Notes under the pieces: generated by a model
Seen by the model: only the letters and a program-made list of their open reading frames with translations
What the model was told of the DNA's origin: nothing
Databases searched by the model: none
Translations under genes and position numbers: made by a program
Shown: positions 1 through 8,554 of the stretch, piece by piece
Numbering within the stretch: position 1 is the first letter of the stretch
How the letters are laid out: each line of letters opens with the position of its first letter
Assembly: GCF_024499055.1 (NCBI RefSeq)
Contig: NZ_CP071249.1
Location: forward strand, 1,054,001 to 1,118,000
Reading direction: 5' to 3'
Length of the DNA stretch: 64,000 bases
From: Turicibacter bilis
GTDB taxonomy: Bacteria; Bacillota_I; Bacilli_A; MOL361; Turicibacteraceae

Positions 1-1819
1 ACTTGCGATACTCCTCAACGCTCATTAAACGACTTAACGCTGGTAACTTTAATTGAGCTAAATCTTTATGCTGTGCAGGAAGCATCCCTTTTAACTCCCA
101 CAACGTCACAAACTGATCTTCAGTTAGTGGAGACACTGCATCCATTGAGACTTTATCCTTAACCCAGCCAAATCGGTCCACCTGTTCTGCCACTAATTGC
201 GCCATCTCATAAGGTTGACAAATCTTATCCTTCCAAACTTGACCTTTTGAATCTAATTCCTTGAAACGAACAATATTATTCTTTGTAATACTCATCTGGC
301 GTCGTACCATATCTAACTGGCGACTCAACACTTGAATCTCTTTATCTAAAAGCTTTGTATCATAGGTCGCTAATCCTTCAGAAATCATTCGAATTGATTG
401 CTCAATCTGCGCAAGTGATTGACGATCTCCACCTAAAAACGACACACACAACGATTGAATTTCTTCCGGTAACTTATCAATTAACACACGTAATGCCTTA
501 TCTTTCTCACTTGTCACCAATACACGCTTTCCATGCGCTAATAAATGAGCAATCAAATTAACAATCGTATGACTTTTCCCGGTTCCTGGAGGGCCTTGTA
601 CTGTTACAGCAACATTATTTGCTAAACGTCTAGCAATATCCTTTTGCTCTTCATTCGCAGGAAGTGGAAATAATAATTGTTCTCCAATGCCTACCCAATC
701 CTTTAATTCATCCTGTGATTGCCTCAATCCATCTACATCAATAATTGCTTGAATCGTTTTTGGAATTCTTCCACCTTCTTCAAGATACTCAATCGTCGAC
801 TGTAAATCCTCTTTTAATAAGGCTTCTGAACGCTTTCGAATGAAAATCACACTCTGTTGCTTAACCATTGGAAACTTACTAACAGGTTCTACCTCATCTT
901 TTCCTAAATACAATCCATTTGGATGCATATAATGAATCAATTGACGTAAAATTCCCTCCGACTCCTCAATATCAAACGGAGAGATCATCGATCCAGACAC
1001 AGCTTCCTTCAGTTGCATGATTTCCTGCTGATTCGCAAACTCAACACCGGCTAAAACTTCTAAATCTAATTGATATCCTCTCGTGCTCGGCAATAACTTC
1101 GCCACACCTCTTTCGGCATCAAAATCTAACTCCAATTTCATAACGAGCATCGGGTGATGAATTGGATATTTTAATTGATAAGATAACACACCAATTCCCA
1201 TCATAATTTCAAGAGATTGCTCTTCTGATTTCATCATCTGTCTCAGTTGGAAAAAGTAATCATACATTTTTTGAATCTGGCGTTTACGCTTTTGATTAAG
1301 AGCCCATTCTTTCCACTCTTCAATCCACGTCTCATACATCTTTAAACAATACTTCATATGAAGGGGTAAATCTTTCATTTTGTCGAGCGCTTCATTAACC
1401 TCAATAAACATCTCAGAATGTTGGATTAAAAATCTTTCCCATTGGGTTAACTCGATCTTCCCCTGATGAACATGACTCACCTTTTTTTGAAGCTGTTCCC
1501 AGTTTTGATTCATAATTTCTTCTAATTCAACACCCGAGCAAATCACACTTCCATCCTTAGTATAGTCAAATTGTAATAATTCAAAAATTCTCCCTAATTT
1601 ATGATCAAACATTGGATAATCATTTTTAAAGACTTGTTGGTGCACCTCAAGATAAGCGTCTGCATCAACACCATCTCCTCCTAAAAAACATCCATCCCCA
1701 AGTGGCAACTCATCTAGCATCCAAGACTTTTCATACTGCTTCAACTCACGAATCGGTTGACTTGTTAAATGGCGGAGTGCTAATAGATATTCAAATAACT
1801 GCTTTACCTTCTTGTCCAA
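1..1819 (-). CDS. SF1 helicase-like AAA ATPase, C-terminus outside the window
   Basis: The reading frame is open from a TTG start at 1819 to the window edge, about 606 residues. The TTG follows an AAAGGAGTG Shine-Dalgarno sequence. Near residue 410 the minus strand encodes GPPGTGKS, the Walker A motif typical of superfamily 1 helicases of the DNA2/NAM7 type, where it sits after a long N-terminal region as it does here. The rest of the motor, including Walker B and the helicase motifs, would lie beyond position 1. Such proteins act on nucleic acid in the cytoplasm, often in repair or defence. Nothing here identifies the substrate. The gene is absent from simple ATG-to-stop scans because it has a TTG start and no stop in the window. 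Confidence 0.8.
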   Translation of the reverse strand, partial: MDKKVKQLFEYLLALRHLTSQPIRELKQYEKSWMLDELPLGDGCFLGGDGVDADAYLEVHQQVFKNDYPMFDHKLGRIFELLQFDYTKDGSVICSGVELEEIMNQNWEQLQKKVSHVHQGKIELTQWERFLIQHSEMFIEVNEALDKMKDLPLHMKYCLKMYETWIEEWKEWALNQKRKRQIQKMYDYFFQLRQMMKSEEQSLEIMMGIGVLSYQLKYPIHHPMLVMKLELDFDAERGVAKLLPSTRGYQLDLEVLAGVEFANQQEIMQLKEAVSGSMISPFDIEESEGILRQLIHYMHPNGLYLGKDEVEPVSKFPMVKQQSVIFIRKRSEALLKEDLQSTIEYLEEGGRIPKTIQAIIDVDGLRQSQDELKDWVGIGEQLLFPLPANEEQKDIARRLANNVAVTVQGPPGTGKSHTIVNLIAHLLAHGKRVLVTSEKDKALRVLIDKLPEEIQSLCVSFLGGDRQSLAQIEQSIRMISEGLATYDTKLLDKEIQVLSRQLDMVRRQMSITKNNIVRFKELDSKGQVWKDKICQPYEMAQLVAEQVDRFGWVKDKVSMDAVSPLTEDQFVTLWELKGMLPAQHKDLAQLKLPALSRLMSVEEYRK

Positions 1820-1912
1820 AATTTTCACTCCTTTAACTCACACTTTTCTTCATTATATCACGAAAAGCAACAATCTCCGCACCTATATATACATACATAT
1901 TCCGACAAAATC

Positions 1913-1945
1913 TAAAAAAGGTGACCAGTCAAAGACTAGACACCA
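1913..1945 (-). terminator. Imperfect terminator hairpin after the small membrane protein gene
   Basis: GGTGACCAGTC and GACTAGACACC form a stem with two mismatches around an AAAG loop. On the minus strand it is followed by a U-run (CTTTTTT). It overlaps the last codons of the gene. Confidence 0.5.
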
Positions 1946-2256
1946 TTTTTAGAACCTTCATTTACCATATATACCCCTTGTAGCTGTTCCATAAAATCAT
2001 GATCCTTCGTTGAAAGACGTATACTTCCTATCACAACAATCATTAAAAAAGAAAGAACTAGAAAAAGAAACATTAAATACTTAAACCACCATCTACGTTT
2101 CTTATTATCATAATCTTTATATATATCACAATCTACAACCTCATCACCCACATAATCAATCACAACGCCAGCTTCCTTTAACTCTTCCTTATTAAGTTCT
2201 TCATAAACTAAAGAATCACCATAACAACTAATAGGAGTAATATTATTCTTTTCCAT
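1936..2256 (-). CDS. Small single-pass membrane protein, function unknown
   Basis: The 106-residue product has an acidic N-terminal half, a basic patch KKRRWW near residue 53, and one strong transmembrane segment at about residues 59-78 (KYLMFLFLVLSFLMIVVIG). The short tail probably lies outside the cell if the basic patch stays inside. A strong AGGAGG lies upstream of the ATG. I do not recognise a family. It sits between the helicase-like gene and the flavoprotein gene, on the same strand, and a terminator-like hairpin overlaps its end. Confidence 0.6.
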   Translation of the reverse strand: MEKNNITPISCYGDSLVYEELNKEELKEAGVVIDYVGDEVVDCDIYKDYDNKKRRWWFKYLMFLFLVLSFLMIVVIGSIRLSTKDHDFMEQLQGVYMVNEGSKNGV

Positions 2257-2308
2257 AATAATCCCTCCTCCTACTAACTATTATATTAAAAAGACTAAAA
2301 AACGACAC

Positions 2309-2341
2309 AAAAAAGGGGCGTTCTCACGAATCACCCCTTTT
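2309..2341 (-). terminator. Terminator of the flavoprotein gene
   Basis: AAAAGGGG and CCCCTTTT pair just after the stop at 2345 and are followed by a T-run on the minus strand. Confidence 0.7.
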
Positions 2342-2344
2342 AAA

Positions 2345-3679
2345 TTATTTTGCCACGCTACCTGCAATATTTAAAACATCCCATGTTCTTGCGAATGGTG
2401 GTGCATAGCATAAATCTAACATCGCTAATTGATCAGTGGTTAAACCAGCAAAAATAGCTGTAGCTAAAACGTTAACACGTTGAACAGCATCTTTACGCCC
2501 AACAATTTGTCCACCTAAGATAACTTTTGTGTCAGCATTATAAATTAATTTAACATTAATTTTTGATTGCCCTGGATAATAAGACGTTTGATTCATATCT
2601 GTAATGAATACAGTTTTATAATTAATTCCTAGATTAATCGCTTCTTGTTCAGATAATCCTGTACGCCCAGCCTCTAAATTCATAACTTTTAAACAAGCTG
2701 AAGCTAAAGATCCGTTGAACGTATGATGAGCACCTGCTAAGTTTTCACCAATAATACGTCCCATCTTATTTGCGACAGTGGCTAAAGGAATATATGCAGG
2801 TTCAGATTTTAAAATATGATTAATACTTGCACAATCACCCGCAGCATAAATATCTTCAATAGAAGTACGACCTTCATGATCAATGACTAAAGCACCATTA
2901 CGTAACATCTCAATTCCAGTACCTTTTAAGAAGCTAGTATTTGGACGAACACCAGCCGTTAAAACAACAATATCAACGTCAAATGTTTCATCATTTGTTT
3001 TAATTTGAGTGACTGCCTCATCTCCGACTAACTCAGTAACCGTTTGTGATAAATGTAAGTGAACATCATGTGCACGTAACTCTTCTTCTAATAAATCTGT
3101 AATTTCTTTATCAAATGTATCCACTAAAACACGATCATTTAATTGGAAAACATGAACCTCTTTTCCGTATTGTTTAGCAGCTTCGACTACTTCTAATCCA
3201 ATAAACCCCGCTCCAACAATTGCTACACGTTTTAATGCCTCATTTTGCATAGCATGTTTTAAAGCTTCTCCATCCTCCATGCTCTTTAACGTATACACAT
3301 GTTTTAAATCGACATTTTTGATTGGAGGAATAATGGCACTAGCACCAGTAGCAATCATTAACTTATCATATGTATCTGTGAATGTCTCACCAGTTAATAA
3401 ATTTTTAACCGTGATACATTTATTATCGGTATCCACATTAAGTACTTCATGTTCAATATTAACTGTAATTCCAGATGCATTAAATTGTTCAACCGTTCTA
3501 GCAATCATCTTTTGTGAATCTTCAAAGAAGTTTCCAACAAAATACGGTAAACCACATGCACCAAAAGAAACATGTCTAGACTTTTCATATACTGTGATTT
3601 GTGCTTCTTTATTAGCACGTTTTAATTTAGCTGCTGCACTCATTCCTGCAGCAACACCACCTACAATAATGACTTTCAT
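2345..3679 (-). CDS. CoA-disulfide reductase / NADH oxidase family flavoprotein
   Basis: This is a pyridine nucleotide-disulfide oxidoreductase of about 444 residues. The N-terminal FAD site GGVAAG is at residues 7-12. The redox motif SFGACGLPYFVG carries a single cysteine at residue 42, as in CoA-disulfide reductases and NADH oxidases. The NAD(P)H site GAGFIG is at 156-161, a second FAD motif (IYAAGDC) follows, and there is a C-terminal dimerisation domain. The family keeps thiols reduced or removes oxygen using NAD(P)H. The start at 3679 has TAAGGAGG nine bases upstream; an earlier in-frame ATG would add 11 residues but overlaps the ribosome site. CoA-disulfide reductase and NADH oxidase cannot be told apart by eye. 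Confidence 0.88.
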   Translation of the reverse strand: MKVIIVGGVAAGMSAAAKLKRANKEAQITVYEKSRHVSFGACGLPYFVGNFFEDSQKMIARTVEQFNASGITVNIEHEVLNVDTDNKCITVKNLLTGETFTDTYDKLMIATGASAIIPPIKNVDLKHVYTLKSMEDGEALKHAMQNEALKRVAIVGAGFIGLEVVEAAKQYGKEVHVFQLNDRVLVDTFDKEITDLLEEELRAHDVHLHLSQTVTELVGDEAVTQIKTNDETFDVDIVVLTAGVRPNTSFLKGTGIEMLRNGALVIDHEGRTSIEDIYAAGDCASINHILKSEPAYIPLATVANKMGRIIGENLAGAHHTFNGSLASACLKVMNLEAGRTGLSEQEAINLGINYKTVFITDMNQTSYYPGQSKINVKLIYNADTKVILGGQIVGRKDAVQRVNVLATAIFAGLTTDQLAMLDLCYAPPFARTWDVLNIAGSVAK

Positions 3680-3742
3680 AATAAACCTCCTTAGGTTAGA
3701 AAATTTCATCATAGCTTATAATCTATCCATATGAAATGTAGC

Positions 3743-3767
3743 AAAAAAAAACACCCCGAAGGATGTT
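3743..3767 (-). terminator. Terminator of tRNA array 1
   Basis: AACATCC-TTCG-GGGTGTT stem with a CUUCGG-type loop followed by a long T-run on the minus strand, just after tRNA-Gly. Confidence 0.85.
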
Positions 3768-3778
3768 AATAATCATAT

Positions 3779-3852
3779 TGGAGCGGGTGAAGAGAATCGA
3801 ACTCTCACAGTCAGCTTGGAAGGCTGAAGTTCTACCATTAAACTACACCCGC
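3779..3852 (-). tRNA. tRNA-Gly(TCC)
   Basis: Full cloverleaf with encoded CCA. Anticodon loop CTTCCAA. It is the last gene of array 1. Confidence 0.95.
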
Positions 3853-3856
3853 GTAT

Positions 3857-3933
3857 TGGGGCGACTGATGGGAATCGAACCCACGAATGTCGGAGCCACA
3901 ATCCGATGCGTTAACCACTTCGCCACAATCGCC
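3857..3933 (-). tRNA. tRNA-His(GTG)
   Basis: Anticodon loop TTGTGGC. The extra 5' G(-1) opposite C73, specific to tRNA-His, is encoded, as is CCA. Confidence 0.95.
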
Positions 3934-3934
3934 A

Positions 3935-4008
3935 TGGCAGGGGTGGCAGGAATCGAACCCACACTAACGGTTTTGGAGACCGCTGTTCTACCGTTAAACT
4001 ACACCCCT
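3935..4008 (-). tRNA. tRNA-Trp(CCA)
   Basis: Anticodon loop CTCCAAA. Acceptor AGGGGTG pairs with CACCCCT, and CCA is encoded. Confidence 0.95.
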
Positions 4009-4022
4009 AATTATTTAATTAA

Positions 4023-4098
<76 letters not shown>

Positions 4099-4111
4099 AT
4101 TTATTTAATTA

Positions 4112-4187
4112 TGGTGGAGGATGACGGGCTCGAACCGCCGACCCTCTGCTTGTAAGGCAGATGCTCTCCCAGCTGAGCTAATCCTCC
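4112..4187 (-). tRNA. tRNA-Val(TAC)
   Basis: Anticodon loop CTTACAA, acceptor GGAGGAT/ATCCTCC, encoded CCA. Confidence 0.95.
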
Positions 4188-4193
4188 ACTTAA

Positions 4194-4270
4194 TGGTGAC
4201 CCGTACGGGATTCGAACCCGTGTATGCATGCGTGAAAGGCATGTGTGTTAAACCGCTTCACCAACGGGCC
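4194..4270 (-). tRNA. tRNA-Glu(TTC)
   Basis: Anticodon loop CTTTCAC, acceptor GGCCCGT/ACGGGTC, encoded CCA. Confidence 0.95.
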
Positions 4271-4283
4271 ATTAAGTAATTAA

Positions 4284-4360
4284 TGGCGCCCCAACTAGGA
4301 CTCGAACCTAGGACCCCTTGATTAACAGTCAAGTGCTCTAACCAACTGAGCTATTGAGGC
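4284..4360 (-). tRNA. tRNA-Asn(GTT)
   Basis: Anticodon loop CTGTTAA, acceptor GCCTCAA/TTGGGGC, encoded CCA. It lies six bases after the 5S gene. Confidence 0.95.
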
Positions 4361-4366
4361 ATTTTT

Positions 4367-4476
4367 GCCTAGCGACGTCCTACTCTCGCACTTGCGTACT
4401 ACCCTCGGCGCTAAGGAGCTTAACTTCTGTGTTCGGTATGGGAACAGGTGTGACCTCCTTGCCATCATCACTAGAC
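4367..4476 (-). rRNA. rrf: 5S rRNA, copy 1, inside the tRNA array
   Basis: The minus strand carries the 5S signatures CCCATACCGAACACAG and GAAGTTAAGC. The terminal helix pairs GTCTAGTGA with TCGCTAGGC. The length is about 110 nt; exact ends are my estimate. tRNA-Leu ends eight bases upstream and tRNA-Asn starts six bases downstream, so it must be co-transcribed with tRNAs. No 23S or 16S gene is attached. Confidence 0.9.
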
Positions 4477-4484
4477 TATTTAAT

Positions 4485-4573
4485 TGGTGCCTAGGGCCGG
4501 AATCGAACCGGCACGGGTGTCACCACCCGCAGGATTTTAAGTCCTGTGCGTCTACCAGTTCCGCCACCCAGGC
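4485..4573 (-). tRNA. tRNA-Leu(TAA)
   Basis: Class II tRNA with long variable arm. Anticodon loop CTTAAAA, encoded CCA. Confidence 0.95.
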
Positions 4574-4612
4574 ATTTCGTTTATTTCAAGGCACGCGCCT
4601 ATTTTTTGAAAA

Positions 4613-4688
4613 TGGTGTCCTGCAGAGGACTCGAACCTCTGACCCTCTGATTAAAAGTCAGATGCTCTACCAACTGAGCTAGCAGGAC
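4613..4688 (-). tRNA. tRNA-Lys(TTT)
   Basis: Anticodon loop CTTTTAA, acceptor GTCCTGC/GCAGGAC, encoded CCA. Confidence 0.95.
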
Positions 4689-4693
4689 ATCAT

Positions 4694-4768
4694 TGGCTGG
4701 GCTAGCTGGATTCGAACCAGCGCATGACGGAGTCAAAGTCCGTTGCCTTACCGCTTGGCTATAGCCCA
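4694..4768 (-). tRNA. tRNA-Gln(TTG)
   Basis: Anticodon loop CTTTGAC, acceptor TGGGCTA/TAGCCCA, encoded CCA. Confidence 0.95.
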
Positions 4769-4777
4769 TGATTAAAG

Positions 4778-4862
4778 TGGTGGTGGGGGACGGATTCGAA
4801 CCGCCGAACTCGGAGAGAGCGGATTTACAGTCCGCCGCGTTTAGCCACTTCGCTACCCCACC
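4778..4862 (-). tRNA. tRNA-Tyr(GTA)
   Basis: Class II tRNA with long variable arm. Anticodon loop CTGTAAA, encoded CCA. Confidence 0.95.
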
Positions 4863-4865
4863 AGC

Positions 4866-4941
<76 letters not shown>

Positions 4942-4954
4942 ATTTATTTAATTA

Positions 4955-5030
4955 TGGTGGAGGATGACGGGCTCGAACCGCCGACCCTCTGCTTGTAAGG
5001 CAGATGCTCTCCCAGCTGAGCTAATCCTCC
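4955..5030 (-). tRNA. tRNA-Val(TAC)
   Basis: Identical in sequence to the copy at 4112-4187. Confidence 0.95.
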
Positions 5031-5036
5031 ACTTAA

Positions 5037-5112
5037 TGGTGGCTTGGGACGGAATCGAACCGCCGACACAAGGATTTTCAGTCCTTTGCTCTACCGACTG
5101 AGCTACCAAGCC
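5037..5112 (-). tRNA. tRNA-Phe(GAA)
   Basis: Anticodon loop CTGAAAA, acceptor GGCTTGG/CCAAGCC, encoded CCA. Confidence 0.95.
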
Positions 5113-5122
5113 TTTTTTAAAA

Positions 5123-5198
5123 TGGCGGTCCAGACGGGAATCGAACCCGCGATCTCCTGCGTGACAGGCAGGCATGTTAACCGCTACACCACTGGACC
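5123..5198 (-). tRNA. tRNA-Asp(GTC)
   Basis: Anticodon loop CTGTCAC, acceptor GGTCCAG/CTGGACC, encoded CCA. Confidence 0.95.
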
Positions 5199-5201
5199 TT
5201 T

Positions 5202-5277
<76 letters not shown>

Positions 5278-5298
5278 ATGTTATATTTAAATTTAATA

Positions 5299-5391
5299 TG
5301 GCGGAGGAAGAGGGATTCGAACCCCCGCGACGCTTTCACGCCCTGTCGGTTTTCAAGACCGATCCCTTCAGCCGGACTTGGGTATTCCTCC
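5299..5391 (-). tRNA. tRNA-Ser(TGA)
   Basis: Class II tRNA of 93 nt with long variable arm. Anticodon loop CTTGAAA, encoded CCA. Confidence 0.95.
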
Positions 5392-5410
5392 ATTTTATCC
5401 ATATTCTCTT

Positions 5411-5487
5411 TGGTAGCGGAGGAGGGACTCGAACCCCCAACCTCACGGGTATGAACCGTACGCTCTAGCCAGTTGAGCTACTCCGCC
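5411..5487 (-). tRNA. Elongator tRNA-Met(CAT)
   Basis: Anticodon loop TTCATAC with a fully paired acceptor GGCGGAG/CTCCGCT. It matches the elongator type rather than Ile-CAT, though lysidine-type identity cannot be fully excluded by eye. Confidence 0.88.
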
Positions 5488-5513
5488 ATTTATTGTATTT
5501 GCTAATATTTAAT

Positions 5514-5589
5514 TGGTGGAGACTAGGGGGATCGAACCCCTGACCTCCTGCGTGCAAGGCAGGCGCTCTCCCAGCTGAGCTAAGTCCCC
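5514..5589 (-). tRNA. tRNA-Ala(TGC)
   Basis: Anticodon loop CTTGCAC, encoded CCA. It is the only Ala gene in the three arrays. Confidence 0.95.
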
Positions 5590-5605
5590 ATGGGTATTTA
5601 TTTAA

Positions 5606-5682
5606 TGGTCGGGAAGACAGGATTCGAACCTGCGACCCCCTGGTCCCAAACCAGGTGCTCTACCAAGCTGAGCCACTTCCCG
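5606..5682 (-). tRNA. tRNA-Pro(TGG)
   Basis: Anticodon loop TTTGGGA, acceptor CGGGAAG/CTTCCCG, encoded CCA. Confidence 0.95.
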
Positions 5683-5689
5683 AGTTTTA

Positions 5690-5766
5690 TGGCGCCCCAA
5701 CTAGGACTCGAACCTAGGACCCCTTGATTAACAGTCAAGTGCTCTAACCAACTGAGCTATTGAGGC
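5690..5766 (-). tRNA. tRNA-Asn(GTT)
   Basis: Identical to the copy at 4284-4360, as part of the 753 bp duplication. Confidence 0.95.
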
Positions 5767-5772
5767 ATTTTT

Positions 5773-5882
5773 GCCTAGCGACGTCCTACTCTCGCACTTG
5801 CGTACTACCCTCGGCGCTAAGGAGCTTAACTTCTGTGTTCGGTATGGGAACAGGTGTGACCTCCTTGCCATCATCACTAGAC
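5773..5882 (-). rRNA. rrf: 5S rRNA, copy 2, inside the tRNA array
   Basis: Same sequence as the 5S at 4367-4476, 1406 bases away. It again lies between tRNA-Leu upstream and tRNA-Asn downstream with only 6-8 base linkers. No 16S or 23S adjoins it. Confidence 0.9.
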
Positions 5883-5890
5883 TATTTAAT

Positions 5891-5979
5891 TGGTGCCTAG
5901 GGCCGGAATCGAACCGGCACGGGTGTCACCACCCGCAGGATTTTAAGTCCTGTGCGTCTACCAGTTCCGCCACCCAGGC
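5891..5979 (-). tRNA. tRNA-Leu(TAA)
   Basis: Copy of 4485-4573; anticodon loop CTTAAAA. Confidence 0.95.
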
Positions 5980-6018
5980 ATTTCGTTTATTTCAAGGCAC
6001 GCGCCTATTTTTTGAAAA

Positions 6019-6094
6019 TGGTGTCCTGCAGAGGACTCGAACCTCTGACCCTCTGATTAAAAGTCAGATGCTCTACCAACTGAGCTAGCAGGAC
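6019..6094 (-). tRNA. tRNA-Lys(TTT)
   Basis: Copy of 4613-4688; anticodon loop CTTTTAA. Confidence 0.95.
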
Positions 6095-6099
6095 ATCAT

Positions 6100-6174
6100 T
6101 GGCTGGGCTAGCTGGATTCGAACCAGCGCATGACGGAGTCAAAGTCCGTTGCCTTACCGCTTGGCTATAGCCCA
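6100..6174 (-). tRNA. tRNA-Gln(TTG)
   Basis: Copy of 4694-4768; anticodon loop CTTTGAC. Confidence 0.95.
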
Positions 6175-6183
6175 TGATTAAAG

Positions 6184-6268
6184 TGGTGGTGGGGGACGGA
6201 TTCGAACCGCCGAACTCGGAGAGAGCGGATTTACAGTCCGCCGCGTTTAGCCACTTCGCTACCCCACC
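6184..6268 (-). tRNA. tRNA-Tyr(GTA)
   Basis: Copy of 4778-4862; anticodon loop CTGTAAA. Confidence 0.95.
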
Positions 6269-6271
6269 AGC

Positions 6272-6347
<76 letters not shown>

Positions 6348-6360
6348 ATTTATTTAATTA

Positions 6361-6436
6361 TGGTGGAGGATGACGGGCTCGAACCGCCGACCCTCTGCTT
6401 GTAAGGCAGATGCTCTCCCAGCTGAGCTAATCCTCC
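6361..6436 (-). tRNA. tRNA-Val(TAC)
   Basis: Copy of 4955-5030; anticodon loop CTTACAA. Confidence 0.95.
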
Positions 6437-6442
6437 ACTTAA

Positions 6443-6519
6443 TGGTGACCCGTACGGGATTCGAACCCGTGTATGCATGCGTGAAAGGCATGTGTGTTAA
6501 ACCGCTTCACCAACGGGCC
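6443..6519 (-). tRNA. tRNA-Glu(TTC)
   Basis: First gene of array 1 in transcription order. Anticodon loop CTTTCAC, encoded CCA. Confidence 0.95.
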
Positions 6520-6542
6520 TGTTCCCTTAATTCGACTTCTTT

Positions 6543-6571
6543 AGTTTACCATGTTTGTCATTTTATGTCAA
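6543..6571 (-). promoter_or_regulatory. Proximal promoter of tRNA array 1
   Basis: -35 TTGACA (6566-6571) and -10 TAAACT (6543-6548) with a 17-base spacer, reading into tRNA-Glu. Confidence 0.85.
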
Positions 6572-6632
6572 ACACTTTTTTTATTTTTTTTGACATCTTT
6601 AGGTTTGTTATCCTAAAAATCAGCACTCAATT

Positions 6633-6661
6633 AGTTTATCATGCCCATCTATCTATGTCAA
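6633..6661 (-). promoter_or_regulatory. Distal promoter of tRNA array 1
   Basis: -35 TTGACA (6656-6661) and -10 TAAACT (6633-6638), spacer 17. It is 90 bases upstream of the proximal promoter and has the same hexamers, giving a tandem arrangement as at rRNA operons. Confidence 0.8.
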
Positions 6662-7372
6662 TGGCTTTTTTTATTTTTTATATAATAATTTGTTCTATCA
6701 TCAGTAAAAGAATATCCTTACTTTCCAACAGTATATTAAATTTGAGCTGACTACCATAATTATACCAAATTAAAGTATTATGTTTACCGTTATCCAAACA
6801 ACAAAATGATGTATTTGAATCGAAATTTATTTAATATGATTAATAAATAATTTTCTAAAAAGCCTCGTCTTTTAGATACGTTAAAATAAAAAAAGCATCA
6901 AGTAAACTTCATAAATGATATCTTATTATAATGCTGGGCTAAACCTCATAAATCTTCATTTCAAGAAGATTATCTTAAATAATTCAAACTAAATAGTGAA
7001 ACCTGATCTATATGAAATTATACGCTGTTAGACTGAGGATTGTTTTTATATGAAAAATCTATAATAATATCCTTTTCTTCATTTTTAATCCATCTTCCTT
7101 ACTCTCTAATCAACTAGTAACATATCTAAAAAAAGCAGACTATCAAAAGATGTATTTCCATATTTTAAAATAAAGAAAGAAATTAGGATTAATCACTATT
7201 AAATTTGAGGCTCATGATTATTCAAAGCTATTATACGAACACATCTGATATGGAGTCAACAACCCTAATTTGATGAATTATAATTCCTTATTTGAAAAAT
7301 TCTATTATGCTAACACTATACTAAGTAAATTTGATTCGCTGTGTTTTAGATAAATGTTGATTGAAATATAAT
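6662..7372. other. AT-rich intergenic stretch, with a possible decayed gene
   Basis: No intact gene is visible. On the plus strand, one frame at about 7081-7336 reads protein-like text broken by two stops (for example KKADYQKMYFHILK then a stop, then RKKLGLITIKFEAHDYSKLLYEHI). This may be a worn-out gene of unknown family. The rest shows no repeat or RNA structure I can support. Confidence 0.3.
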
Positions 7373-7403
7373 AAAAAGATGTTGACAGCGAACATCTTTT
7401 TTT
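7373..7403 (-). terminator. Terminator of the DUF4825-like lipoprotein gene
   Basis: AAAAAGATGTT and AACATCTTTTT form a strong stem flanked by T-runs on both strands. Confidence 0.8.
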
Positions 7404-7416
7404 ATTTAGTAAGTTT

Positions 7417-7881
7417 TTATAAAATTTTGCAAAGATAACACTCTTCTGAGATACTTTCTAAAAGCTTGCCATAGTTATCGACTAATGTAGCCCTATCAAA
7501 AGTTACAGTGTCCTGATCTCCAACCTTGAAATTGATAATCTCTGCATTTTTAACAAGCGATAATATAGTCATCGAGTTACCTTGTAAAATCTCATTTAAG
7601 GAAGCTTTTGATGTTGAACCGTCTTCTAACTCAACCGTCGCCTCATCAAATAGTTTGTAATTAATCGTAATCTCATAAGGTTCCTGACTTGTTTGTAATT
7701 CAAAACTATCTAAGTACTCATGAGCTGGTAATCTTCCGATAATATTACCGACAGCAGAATTATCACCCACATAAGAATCTTTATAATTTAATAATTCAGT
7801 CATAGAAGTAACAGGAGTAGCTTTTTCACAACCTACAAGACCTAATAAAGTTAAAATCGAAAACATAATTAACTTCTTCAT
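7417..7881 (-). CDS. DUF4825-like lipoprotein
   Basis: The 154-residue precursor starts MKKLIMFSILTLLGLVGC. This is a lipoprotein signal with lipobox LVGC and lipidated cysteine at residue 18. The segment LLNYKDSYVGDNSAVGNIIGRLP at about 31-53 resembles the conserved opening of DUF4825 domains, seen in Firmicute lipoproteins and BlaR1-like proteins, whose function is not known. The mature protein would be anchored outside the membrane. Upstream, a TATAAT-type -10 on the minus strand is visible at 7902-7907, and GGGGGTATAGTA precedes the ATG. The gene stands alone between two tRNA arrays. Confidence 0.7.
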   Translation of the reverse strand: MKKLIMFSILTLLGLVGCEKATPVTSMTELLNYKDSYVGDNSAVGNIIGRLPAHEYLDSFELQTSQEPYEITINYKLFDEATVELEDGSTSKASLNEILQGNSMTILSLVKNAEIINFKVGDQDTVTFDRATLVDNYGKLLESISEECYLCKIL

Positions 7882-7907
7882 TACTATACCCCCTATTTCA
7901 TATTATA

Positions 7908-8274
7908 CAGTGAAATTAGGTTTTTCATCTCAATTATTACATTTAATATTACAGAATTCGGGGTTGAACATATGACATATCAACACTCTTCTAAAACAGA
8001 ACCATTTGATTTATATTTAACATCTTATAATAACTATCTGTCTCCATTTCTAAAACTAGTTAATAAAGGTATACTATTCTTAAACTTCTAACAGAAGGAA
8101 TTAACAATTTAATAGATAAATAGTTAAAGTAACCTTCTTCATCTATAAAGTATTAGCGTGATCATATCAATTTTCTTTAGTTATAAAAATTGAAACAGTG
8201 AATTACTACTAGATTCTAAAATCAGGGTAATTTTCTATTGTATATGACTTTATATATATCGTTTTATTCAGAAC
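7908..8274. other. Intergenic stretch with no feature found
   Basis: AT-rich sequence between the lipoprotein promoter and the terminator of tRNA array 2. I see no gene, repeat or structured RNA in it. Confidence 0.4.
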
Positions 8275-8299
8275 AAAAAAAAACATCCCGAAGGATGTT
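8275..8299 (-). terminator. Terminator of tRNA array 2
   Basis: AACATCC and GGATGTT stem with T-run on the minus strand, homologous to the array 1 terminator. Confidence 0.85.
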
Positions 8300-8310
8300 A
8301 ATAATCATAT

Positions 8311-8384
8311 TGGAGCGGGTGAAGAGAATCGAACTCTCACAGTCAGCTTGGAAGGCTGAAGTTCTACCATTAAACTACACCCGC
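8311..8384 (-). tRNA. tRNA-Gly(TCC)
   Basis: Same sequence as 3779-3852; last gene of array 2. Confidence 0.95.
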
Positions 8385-8388
8385 GTAT

Positions 8389-8465
8389 TGGGGCGACTGA
8401 TGGGAATCGAACCCACGAATGTCGGAGCCACAATCCGATGCGTTAACCACTTCGCCACAATCGCC
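8389..8465 (-). tRNA. tRNA-His(GTG)
   Basis: Same sequence as 3857-3933, with encoded G(-1). Confidence 0.95.
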
Positions 8466-8466
8466 A

Positions 8467-8540
8467 TGGCAGGGGTGGCAGGAATCGAACCCACACTAAC
8501 GGTTTTGGAGACCGCTGTTCTACCGTTAAACTACACCCCT
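8467..8540 (-). tRNA. tRNA-Trp(CCA)
   Basis: Same sequence as 3935-4008. Confidence 0.95.
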
Positions 8541-8554
8541 AATTATTTAATTAA

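Noticed and set aside
3279..3734. Plus-strand frame of 151 codons
   Set aside because: It is antisense to the flavoprotein gene, whose motifs and ribosome site are clear.
4367..4476. Remains of a full rRNA operon around the 5S genes
   Set aside because: No 16S or 23S sequence is seen on either side; tRNA genes adjoin the 5S within eight bases.
6662..7372. Confident pseudogene call for the plus-strand text at 7081-7336
   Set aside because: Only about 80 codons with two stops and no recognisable motif; mentioned as a possibility only.
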